Below are positions 1-9,959 of a stretch of 64,000 nucleotides of DNA, piece by piece. The stretch's first letter is position 1. Each line of letters starts with the position of its first letter. The stretch is from Solanum dulcamara (taxonomy: Eukaryota > Streptophyta > Magnoliopsida > Solanales > Solanaceae). The notes beneath the pieces are model-generated. The model was not told where the DNA came from. It did no database searches and saw nothing but the letters and a program-made list of their open reading frames with translations. The position numbers and the translations under genes were made by a program. The stretch covers positions 70,681,634 through 70,745,633 of the forward strand of contig NC_077239.1 of NCBI RefSeq assembly GCF_947179165.1, given 5' to 3'.

Positions 1-3000
1 TAAGGCCTGTAAGATGAACGCTCAGGAGATGGGGTGCGATAGCGTCTTGCAAATGAATAACGATCAGTGAAGCCACGTCCTTTTCGGACTCGTTTTGAAG
101 TTCCATCTGGAGAACGGTTTTCGGATAAATCCCTGCCAGGACTAGAACGAGATGGCTGAGTAGCTTTTGGTGAAGGACTCTTTGAAAGACTTCTCTCCTT
201 TGATTCAATTTGAAGACTTCCACCATTTTGACCAAGTCTAGCAGGTACTTTTTCTGGGCTCATACTTTGACTGCTCCTGCGGCTGGGTCTTTGCTTCCCC
301 TTAGGACTTGGTGTTGCGCTCCTGTTTATCATGCAAAGAGAAAGAATCCACATGGTGAAGATATGTAACTAATATGAGCAGCCACATAAACAAGTACCAC
401 ATCATAAAGCATTCAGTAAAGCTAAGGAAGGAACCTGGATCTGCTCGAATTATCAGATTGTTGATTTGGGGCGAGAGTCCTGTCAGTTTTTACATCTCCA
501 CCGTGACCATTATTTGGAAGCTTACCGTTCTTAGATATTTCACCCTCTTCAAGATTCTGTTGCTGCTTCAAAACAGCTTGTCTTTTGACAGGGTTTGATG
601 ATTTCTTCCCCAAACCTGTAACATAAGATCAACGAATAAATTGGTAAATCTTCTTATAATTCATGTTTTCGCATCTCCATGAATAAATTAAAACTTACCT
701 TTTTGTGCAGAATTACTGGGCCTGCCATTGTCATCATCGGAGCTATCACTGCTGCTACTGCTGCTGCTCATACTCCGACTGTCTGTGTCACTAGAACTCT
801 CAGAGCTCCTGAATACAATGAAAACAAAATAAATCTGCTGAACCAGCAATCAAGTACAGCTTTTAATAACACAGATAAGGGTCAACAGTAAATGATACCA
901 CTTGCGTCTCGATCTTTTATTTCGATGAACTCTTCTCCTCGTCTTCTTTCCGTCTTTTTTCTTCCCATGCCGATTGCTTTCTTTCTTAGTCGACCTCTTC
1001 CTCTTCTTACGCCTTCCATCACCTGAAGAACTAGAAGAATAGGAGTCCAACTTAGAATCTGAGTCAGAGTCTGAAGAGGAATCAGTATCTGTCTCAGAAC
1101 TGTAAGAATCAGATGAAGAGTATCTCCTCTTTTTCTTTTTCTTTCTATTGGTGGATGATTTGCGTTTCCCCTTTACTTGACTGTCTGAATCATCATCAGA
1201 GGAAAGAGCTCTCTCAAACTTTTTATTTTTCCCTGGAAGCAAGACAAATATGTGAATGAACAACAGAACAAGACCACACAACAATCTCTCATAGATGAGG
1301 CAGTAACACTGCAGCAGAGTAGGAACATCTTTAGTCTTACAGAAAATCACCTTTTTCTGCTTTGGTTGTATCATTACTTTTCTTCTCAGACATTTCGCCA
1401 CAATCCACAATTTTCACAAGCCCGGATGGCTTCCCATTGTCTGTTCCCAGCTGTTCAACTCTCCTCACAAATTCCATTCCCTTTACAACTTTTCCAAAAA
1501 CAACATGCTTCCTGCAGCAGAAATGCAGATGCTTCATGATAAGAATTAGGTATTGATGAACTGTTAACCAAAGTTATTTCTTCTCCTAGTAGAGGTTCTG
1601 AGTGAAGGAGAAAACATTGTTGAAACTAATGTGCACTCATAAATCAGAAGAATACCCGTCGAGATGGGGAGTTCTCTTAAATATAATGAAGAACTGGGAT
1701 CCATTTGTATTAGGACCACTATTTGCCATCGAGAGAAGACCAGCCTCAGTGTGGGCAACTTTAAAGTTTTCATCTAATGGAAATAAGATGACCATCAGCA
1801 TCAATCATAATAAACTTATCCAACACTGAAAACATATATATTAAATCTACCTGGAAATTTCCCTCCATATATACTCTCTCCACCAGTGCCTGCAAAACAT
1901 TAAAAGTTCGTGCCTTACTTGTCTGGGCAAGAAGTTGATAGTTAAAGATCCTCTGCACCAATTGACAGTTCAGGGCCCAGAAGGAGAAAAAGCATACCAT
2001 TCCCTTTGGAGAAATCACCACCCTGTAGAATACAGAAAGAGGTCATGGGACTGATGATAATTCCTCAATATATTGACAAAGGGGGAAAATCTAGAAGCCC
2101 TATGTAGATTGCGGAAGAAACAAAACGGCAAAACTAGTTATTCTTAAATGACAATAATAGTCATCAAACCAAGCTCAAACAGCTCATGACGTTAATCAGC
2201 TACTATTCATCCCTGCACAATTAATTTCTCATTTGAAATAAATGACAAGTACAACAGATATAGATCTACACTGCTTCACAAGAGATCCATAAAATCTGTA
2301 AAGCAACCCCTTCTTAATCCCATACACTAGGAGAGAAGCTCACAAAAGAATTTACTCATGATATTGAAGGGCCAGTAAGATGGGGCTGTATGATTTAAGA
2401 TTATAATTTTGCCGATGCAGGAAAAAGAGAACTTGTGAACCCTGAAACCACATTCCGGAATTATCACATATCAAGCTGGAAGATGCAATTGTTCTTCCTA
2501 TGAGACCCAAGCTTAGGTAAAATAAATATAAAGGTACATCAATTCCTACACCAAAGGACAAAGAACACAAATATCAAAGAGAGAGAACATACTTGTGCCA
2601 TAAACCCTTTAATTACACGGTGAAATAAGCATCCTTTGTAGTGCAGAGGTTTCCCAGTAGATACTCCAACTCCCTTCTCACCTTCATAACATAACGTATC
2701 ATTGAAATCACAACATGCATAAGATCAACCAAGTATGCTTGTGAAATCGTGCAGGCAATGAAAGCCAATAAAAGTAAAACAATATTAATGTAGAAAATGT
2801 AAACAATGAGAATAATCAAAAGACTCATGCACAATGATCCATTGTTATGCAGGAATATCAGATTTCTTAATGACTCTGTGCACACAAGAAAAGGAAAATA
2901 CTCAAATTTTTAAACCAGCCTTTTCCCTCATTGCAAAATATAATAAAACTAGCAGTGTTAAGAAAATGACCATTGCATCTAACTCAACCCCAATAACTAA

Positions 3001-4402
3001 CTCAGTTACGTGAGGTTTATTTAAGACCATATAAGGAGACAACAATGTATTCCCTTGATCAATGTGAGATACCGACGCACCCACACGCCCAGACTTGAAC
3101 AATTAGAGAGGTTGAGCTAGGCCCATGGTCTAATTTTCTCATAATATCAGAGCCAGGTCTCTCTGTACTTGTATTTTCCTACTTGGATAACTGCCATATG
3201 GAACATAGCATGTGGGATCCACCACTAGAAAACAAGCTACATGGATGGGTCTAACACTGATGCCATGTTAAAACTTAAAAGAAATAAACACTGGGGCTAA
3301 CTCAATCCCAAACATAAGCTCATGATTGAGGATTCAAGCCAGAGTCAATAACACATTCCGTTAACCAGTGGGAGACACTCTAAAAAGCAGCCGCACAAAT
3401 AAACTTCCAGCTCTAAGTTACTCATCAATCAACACATTCCCTTGACCCCAAGTAACATTACATTACTCAATCAGCACAGTTTTATCTATCCATAAGGGGA
3501 AAAAGGGACAATGAAATAACTTAATTCAAAAAATACATATCCCACCCTTGAAATTCGGGAAATGGTTGGACTATAGCTATTATGTGTTCACATATATTAA
3601 CAAAAGGATTGTCGAATGGATCCTTAAGTCTGCATAAAAGTCGGTATCATGGGGAAATTCTCTTGGGTGAAAAGGCAGGTAAATCTAGTTCAAATGTTGA
3701 ATCCATAAATAATACTTTGATTGACTAGAACGGGACTTCACAAAGCACTAGACAGTCTCCAATTCTTGGGAGCAGTATTTTGACTGGTGTTACTAGGCCT
3801 ACATTATGGCAGGGAAGTCATGATTTTTGTTAAGGCTACGGGATTCCATAAAACAATGGAGTCTCATTATTCCAGAGCAGCATAATGATGGTATTCACTG
3901 ACCTACAGAGGATTTTCCTCGATACACAACTTATTCCACTAATTAACACACATTTAGAACCTTGGCTTAATTCCTATCCAGACTAGAAGTATGACAAAGA
4001 TAGAACTAAAGAAGTTTTTCCTTACCTTTTTTCTTATTTTGGGAGGAGGGGTTACAGGAGCCTCAAGGCTCAAACTAAGTACCCATTTAGCACAAAGTAA
4101 ATAAAGTTTCAAGCAATATACCTGTGCAAAGCGACCGGAAATTTTCTGCAGTCCTTGGGACAATATCTGCAAAGAGCTGCACATTTCCAAGAAAAAAAAT
4201 GCTAATTGGAACATAGGACATATCAAAAACAATTTCAAGAAATGATTTCATATGGAAGAAAAAGGAAAAATTTCCAAAATGAGGAAAGATCCATAAAGGT
4301 TGGTAAGATTTAGTCATATATTACCTCAATAACAATTTTTTCTGCAGGATTTCCATCAATTGACACATCTAAGAATACAAGAGGGTTTTTCTTCTTACTC
4401 AT
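1..4402 (-). CDS. CYP63/CYP95-like: Multidomain RS cyclophilin (peptidyl-prolyl cis-trans isomerase, CYP63/CYP95 type), 3' end outside window
   Basis: Eleven coding exons with matching phases: 4325-4402 (ATG 4402-4400), 4122-4176, 2593-2681, 1998-2022, 1851-1889, 1656-1773, 1351-1511, 899 or 902-1232, 699-808, 435-615 and 1-321, still open at the edge; about 502 residues are visible. The N-terminal ~170 residues are a cyclophilin domain, with [42 protein letters not shown] and [10 protein letters not shown]. The catalytic Arg of FHR, the Gln of FMAQ and the FF pair are present; the Trp of the cyclosporin pocket is His (PHLDGKH). The rest is Ser/Arg/Lys/Asp-rich, ending in an RS tail with SPSP repeats and the motif [20 protein letters not shown], which I associate with plant CYP63/CYP95. 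Family knowledge: nuclear-speckle cyclophilins that bind SR splicing factors. The ATG lies directly after a splice acceptor (GTGCAG), so the leader is spliced. Isomerase assignment is very secure; which paralogue is less so. Confidence 0.95.
3000..3400 (+). mobile_element. LTR-retrotransposon relic in cyclophilin intron 2 (PBS-like motif)
   Basis: This lies in the 1.44-kb intron between coding exons 2 and 3. A stretch containing GAGGTTGAGCTAGGCCCATGG is followed at about 3142-3154 by TAATATCAGAGCC. That is close to the initiator-tRNA-Met primer-binding motif TGGTATCAGAGC, which directly follows many plant LTRs. No coding remains and no second LTR are visible. I infer a decayed LTR end plus primer site; the evidence is one short motif and its context. 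Confidence 0.35.
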
Positions 4403-6300
4403 CCTGCACCTCAGGCCCTAATGATGTTGAAATATCATTTCAAGTTAGAGTATATTCTGAACATTAGAAATTCATAAAAGATTTAGATTGTAGAGCAAAT
4501 AATATAACTATCCTCACAAATATGGAATTCTTAGTCATAAATATCACAGAGGGAGGTGGTAGAGGATGACAGGGAAGCCACAGGAACATGTGAAATATTT
4601 TGCATGCATTGACAGAAGATTGGAGCAGAAGTGTCAACGGCTACCCAAATCTCGAATGAGATTCTACCTACCACCATTTGAAGCTACCAAAGTAAGACTA
4701 TGAAGGGGATGCAAGTGGAGCATCGTATTCCATAGGGCTGTCAATTTTAGCCCCTATTAAGTGTATCCTGCCCAACTCGTCCAAACTTGAGCAGATTGAG
4801 TTGGGAGTAAATGCAATTATCAGTCAATTTACACATAACCCAAATTAACCCACAAAAGAAGTTTGTTATAGGGAAATGTTTTCCGATTTTCTAATGTTCA
4901 CGCACATCCCTTTTATCTATGGGAGTAGGTTCATTTTGGTCCCATAAATATAACTCTGAGCATATTTAATCCTTTAACTTCCTAAAGTGGAGCACTTTTG
5001 ATCTTCCTAACAGAACCCGTTTAAAAATAACGGTGCTAAACTCATATGATACCTACAAGACTAGTAAAATACAAAACCCATCGGACAAACTCATTCTTCT
5101 TTCTCCCAACTTTACACGCGAAGAAACACCTCAGTAAAAAAAGCCCTAATCTCTCTATTAAAAGCTTTGTTTGGCTGCAACAATAAGAGAACTCAAGTGA
5201 AGAAGTTGATCTTTTCTTTTCCAGCAATGATTATTAGATCTCATGATAGTGAAATACCCAATTATGGTAAGATTTTAGCAAGAAACATCATCTGGGTTTT
5301 TATTAAACTAAAAAATAAAGTAAATTTTCACTATAAGTTGATTTCGTTTCTCTTTAGTATATTTACTACTCTACTATAAATATACACTACTCTACTATAT
5401 CAATCCTAAGAAATGAAGAAGACAAAAAGAAATAAAATGTGCATCAATCAAGAAAGCGATAGCACTGTCAATTGAAATTCGTACCGTTAGAAAAATTGTT
5501 TGTACCGTTAGTTTTTAACATTGTTATGTTAGAGAGACCAAAAGTGCTTCACTTTAGCAAAGTTCCGGATTAAAAATGTTCAAGTTATATTTGAAAGACT
5601 AAAAAATGAACCTTAGATAAGGGATAATTCTAGCCCAAAACTCAAACATTTTCCTTCATACCAAACACACCCTAAAACTAAAGCACTACAACCAAACCAA
5701 TCTGGAAACTACCATGCACAGAATACTGAAGAAAAATTAATCTACATTTTATTTTTGGAGAAAAGGGCAAAACCCCAATAAATTCGCAGCAGCAAAAAAC
5801 GCAGATCAACAAGAACATTGTAAAACCCCCATAATTAAGTGGGCAAAAGAAAGATTCTTTTTAAATCTTTAAGGAAAAGGGCAAACTCTTAAACCCTAGT
5901 AATAATTCGCAGGAGCCCATAACTCACATCGGCATGCTTCATATATTTTCACTGTAAAACCCATAAATTTGCAGATGGGTGTGAACATAAAAGCAAGATT
6001 TCATCAAAGAGTAACAATTGCAGAAAAAAAAAACAATAGCAAGAAACAAAACAAGAAATCAAGAACTTAAAAAGTGTGTTACAGAACTAACAACTGCAAT
6101 TTGACGTCCAAAGCTGTGAATTATTAGCTTAACAAAGAGAAGCCTCCATTTGTATTCTTGGAGGCGCGATGGAAGTGATGACAGCAAGGGTGTGGGTGTG
6201 GGTGTTTTCACTTGTCTTTAGTAAACGTTCTTCTTACCACACACAAAATTACTCTAATTGGCATCGTCCAAAAGAAAAAATATATGGGAAATTAGGTTTA
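4403..6300 (-). promoter_or_regulatory. 5' leader, leader intron and proximal promoter of the cyclophilin gene
   Basis: No coding ORF is supported here. The coding ATG is preceded immediately by a splice acceptor (GTGCAG, GATGAG), so at least one untranslated exon lies upstream. A less AT-rich, exon-like segment is at about 5890-6235 (reading leftwards: CACCCACACCC runs, GCGCCTCC, then pyrimidine-rich stretches). It is the best candidate for the first exon and start of transcription. To its right (about 6240 onward) the sequence becomes strongly AT-rich. The exact start site cannot be fixed from sequence. The leader intron carries an inverted-repeat element (4906-5625). Confidence 0.5.
4906..5625. 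mobile_element. Inverted-repeat (fold-back/MITE-like) element in the cyclophilin leader intron
   Basis: The left arm, about 4906-5036, contains ATCCCTTTTATCTATGG, then GGTTCATTTT, AAATATAACT, CTAAAGTGGAGCACTTTTG and AACGGT. The right arm, about 5500-5625, carries the same blocks in the same order on the opposite strand. The arms are about 125 bp and imperfect (roughly three quarters identical by eye), around a 460-bp centre. No clear target duplication was found, so the ends are approximate. It may be a Mutator-like or other non-autonomous element; no coding capacity. Confidence 0.55.
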
Positions 6301-7570
6301 AAATGGTTAATTTTTTTAAATATTGGTAATATTTGAAAAAATTATCAATAACTTGCAAGAACAATTTTTTGCTAATGATATTAAAGTATTATTTACGTTA
6401 TCATGAGTTAATTTTTTCTTAAAGTAGAATATTTTAGCTCAGAAAACACAGAATTTTATCATGACCAACACGTGTTTTGAAAAAAGAAAAATTACTTGAT
6501 TGAGTGATTTTTAAAAATTAATTACTGATTTTAGCGATATTTTTTATTTATTACCATATATAGCAATATATAGCAATATTATGATAAATCTACACTTGTA
6601 TTAAAAGTGAATTATGCATACAATATAAATGTATTATAAGTGTTTTAAAATATATATTATGTTTGTGTAGTAAGAAACTAACATAATATATTATAAGTCT
6701 AATAAAATATGTGATAAATGTATTATCCATCTATAAAACTTGTATTATATATATTTTATAAATAGTTCTCTGCAATATGTATTAAAACTGTATTATAAAT
6801 GTATTATAAGTATTCAGCGAAATTATTTTTTTATTACTATAAATAATAAATATTTTCTTAATATTATATATTTACGTAAGTTTCCGTTTGAAAAAAGAGT
6901 CACACCTAATAATATTTAAAAGTAACAATACGTGTTACGCTTATCTTTTTTCTATAAATTTAATATTCTAGCTGAGATTCGCTTCTTCACCGTATAGGGG
7001 GAAGGTGCTAGTTTAATGTTGCCTATAATTGTTTAGTTTCAATTGTCAATGTATTGTACACTCAAGCTCAATCTTGGAGGAAGTACAACCTCTATTTATT
7101 GTTTTTATTAGTTTTGCAAGTTTAGCCGCTTCCTTTAACATATCGTTTAAAGTTTGATTTGCTAAAGCTTATATATGTCTACAATTCAAACTTCAAACAT
7201 GTTTAAAGTTTGATTTTGTCAATAAAAAATTAGATAAAAACCTTTGAAGTTGATCTTGACATTCTAAAACCTCAGACATTTTAATTTATATTGTGTGTAT
7301 ATCCATTTCTCTTTATCCTCTCTCTTTAATTTTTTTTATTAATTTGTGTGTATCTCTTTCTTCTCTCTTTACTCCCTTTTTTAGAATTTACGGTTTTTCT
7401 TCATTTTTAAAACAACTCTCTAATTAAAAATTCATTACACCGGTGATTTTTTTATTTTTTATTTCTGGCATTTTTTTTTTTTTAGTGTTGAGTAATTGCT
7501 TCTACAAAATCTTATGTCTTTTTAGTTCTAAAATCAATGGGTAAGAGTGGGTTGACACTATGTATACAAA
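6301..7570. other. AT-rich intergenic DNA
   Basis: Very AT-rich, with many short TATATTA and TGTATTATAAG-like runs around 6580-6860 and a pyrimidine-rich tract at 7300-7500. No ORF, RNA gene or bounded repeat is supported. It forms the distal upstream region of the cyclophilin gene. Confidence 0.6.
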
Positions 7571-7915
7571 TTTGATTATATGTATAAAATTCAATACAAC
7601 CCATAAAAAATGTTAGGCACTCAAATTGACAGGATAACGATGATTTTAAAACAATTCGATCATATGTATAAAATTCAATACAACTCATATAAAATGTTAG
7701 GCACTCAAATTGACAGGATAACGATGATTTTAAAACAACTCGATCATATGTATAAAATTCAATACAACTCATATAAAATGTTAGGCACTCAAATTGACAG
7801 GATAACGATGATTTTAAAACAATTCGATCATATGTATAAAATTCAATACAACTCATATAAAATGTTAGGCACTCAAATTGACAGGATAACGATGATTTTA
7901 AAACAATTCGATCAT
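7571..7915. repeat. 84-bp tandem repeat array, about 4 units
   Basis: Four nearly identical units containing ATGTTAGGCACTCAAATTGA, then CAGGATAACGATGATTTTAA, then CATATGTATAAAATTCAATA begin at about 7608, 7692, 7776 and 7860, with a partial unit before the first. The period is 84 bp, a multiple of three. Both strands therefore stay open (105 codons on plus, 153 on minus) simply by repetition of one unit; I do not regard either as a gene. Units differ by only one or two bases, so the array is recent or homogenised. Confidence 0.93.
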
Positions 7916-8369
7916 TGGTTGGCCTGAATTTATATGTTACAATTATTACTTGACGCTGATACACGTATCTCATATCACTAAAGCATCTTTCTTCAAGACC
8001 GAGCTACTGTTAGAAACAATGAAATAACAAACGCGAGACATATGTGGTATTACAAAAAAATCTTCCAAATAATCATTTAATTCCATTTTAATTACTAAGA
8101 AGCGATGAAAAAAAATGGGACAAACTAATACAGCGCATCAGGCCAAGTAATGCATCTGGCGACAGTTTATCAAACCCACCTTAAAAACACTATGACACTG
8201 CAACAAATGACTAAAATAACTCTCAAAACTATAAGGCAAGAAATATATTTGCATCCCTAAGTTCAAAGCTTTGAAAGAAATACTCCAAAGTAATCCTGAT
8301 TACGAGTATGATAGACATTGCTCGATGGGCGCAAATTTGACATACGTTTCAACTAATCTCAGTGATCCC
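7916..8369. other. Unassigned sequence flanking the Copia insertion (left)
   Basis: Moderately AT-rich, with no obvious repeat and no ORF. With 14962-16100 it was continuous before the Copia element inserted. It looks lower-copy than the surroundings, but I recognise no gene. Confidence 0.4.
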
Positions 8370-8374
8370 CTAGC

Positions 8375-9349
8375 TGTTAGTAAATTGTATTGTAAATATT
8401 AAAACAGTAACAATAACTACTGAAAGTAATAAAATACAGAATCTGAAAAATTAATGTAAGAACAAAATCGAGCCCACTGAATGCACAGTGTGTCCTTAAG
8501 GAAATTATTCTCCTCAACGTACCTGAGGTTTTTGAAATTTTTTCTCCCAGGATAGAACGATTTACTCACCAAAATAGAGGTACTGCAAATTCTGGTGACT
8601 GCGAACCACTCGAAGGCTGTATATCACACGAGTTTTAGGAAGTGCAGAAAGAAGAATAAGAAGATGTTATTTCAGAAATTTCGTATGGAACATTCTGAAG
8701 ATTAACAGATATATATAGACTGTTTGCACCTTTTAAAAAAAGGCAACTGTTGGGAAAAGGTTTGTCTGTTGAGAAAAAGGAAAAGGTTTGTCTGTTGAGA
8801 AAAAGTTTGCAACTTTTCGGATAAGGTTGCAACCTTTCAAAAAAATAATTGGAAAAATGGAGGGAAATATTTTTAAATTAATCCGAAAAAGAAACGGATT
8901 GCGGGTCACGGGTCAGGATTTTTTTTACTTAATTAATTAAATAAATAATATTAATTAATTAAAATTTAAAGGAAATTTGGTCCAAAAAGATTATCAATCA
9001 ATTATATCAATTGACCAAATCCAAATCCAAATCCAAATCCAAATCCAAATTCAAATTCAAAACCGAAGCCGAAGCCGAAGACGTAGCCGTAGCCGTAGCC
9101 GTAGCCGTAGCCGTAGCCGAAGCCGAAGCTAAGCCGAGCAAGCGACGACGATGACGGCGCGAGGGGAGACCCTCTTCTTGACCCTTTAGCAACATGAAGG
9201 AGTGCTTCTATTTTTAAGTAGAAGACTTTTCTTTTCCACCACCTATGTGGGACCAAAACTTATTTCATAAAGCAAGAGAGAACAGATCATTTTTTCCTCC
9301 ACTTCTTTTCCCCTCAATTTCTCATTCAAACTATCTATTAAACCCAACA
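8375..9349 (-). repeat. Left (3') LTR of the Copia element, 975 bp
   Basis: It aligns along its length with the right LTR. By eye there are about a dozen differences in the first 400 bases, so the insertion is not recent. It is about 127 bp longer than its partner, mostly because of the hexanucleotide expansion at 9008-9130 and a small duplication of GGTTTGTCTGTTGAGAAAA near 8757-8805. Confidence 0.95.
9008..9130. repeat. Hexanucleotide microsatellite tracts CCAAAT and GCCGTA/GCCGAA inside the 3' LTR
   Basis: A run of CCAAAT/TCAAAT units is followed by GCCGAA and GCCGTA units. The same site in the other LTR (about 14717-14742) has only a few GCCGTA/GCCGAA units and no CCAAAT run. On the minus strand the tract reads as Phe-Gly/Tyr-Gly repeats, an artefact of the six-base period and not a protein. 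Confidence 0.9.
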
Positions 9350-9959
9350 ATCCCCAGCATGAATGGGGAATGTCTACAAAATAAAGGAATGCACGGATAA
9401 ATGTGTGATATACAAGAGAAGATTAATTGCATCTGGATAAGTAAGTTTCCCTTTGAACTTTCCATAGTGAACTTATATAGGATATACTCGATCATTCGGT
9501 AGATGTGATATCTTTGAACCGTCGAACTTTGTTGTATAACTAGACAACATAAGTCACACAATTAATCATCAACCATCTATGGTTCTCACGATTGTGTTCG
9601 TTTCAGCCATGAACACCGCCTAATTTCATGAATGCATAAAAAATGGGTTTTTACTGTCATTCCCCTTGAAGCGGCTTATACTTCACATTCACATAGGTGA
9701 TTTCTAAATGTGTAGTCCTATAGACACACTATCTAGTCATTTTCTGCCAGACTTAGATAATCATTAAAAAACTTTTAATGCTTTATTAACTCATTAAAAA
9801 GCCTTAAGGTTTTATCCTTTATTTCTGAACATTGTCATCATCACGAGAATGGGTTGAGTTATTTGACAATGTTAAATCGTCAATCATAACTTTGTTTGAT
9901 CTCTTTGAACCTAATTCTTGGTATCTCCAGTCTACTAGGTAGAGTTACCGCCATGATGA

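Noticed and set aside
1252..1556. Plus-strand ORFs opposite cyclophilin exons
   Set aside because: Shadows of the minus-strand coding exons, with codon patterns following the opposite strand.
7571..7915. CRISPR-like array
   Set aside because: Units are contiguous 84-bp copies with no unique spacers, and the genome is a plant's.
7512..7973. 153-codon minus-strand and 105-codon plus-strand ORFs with 28-residue repeats
   Set aside because: Both come from translating an 84-bp tandem DNA repeat; openness on both strands is explained by the period being a multiple of three.
9002..9256. Phe-Gly/Tyr-Gly-rich ORF resembling a nucleoporin or glycine-rich protein
   Set aside because: Produced by hexanucleotide repeats inside an LTR; absent from the partner LTR.
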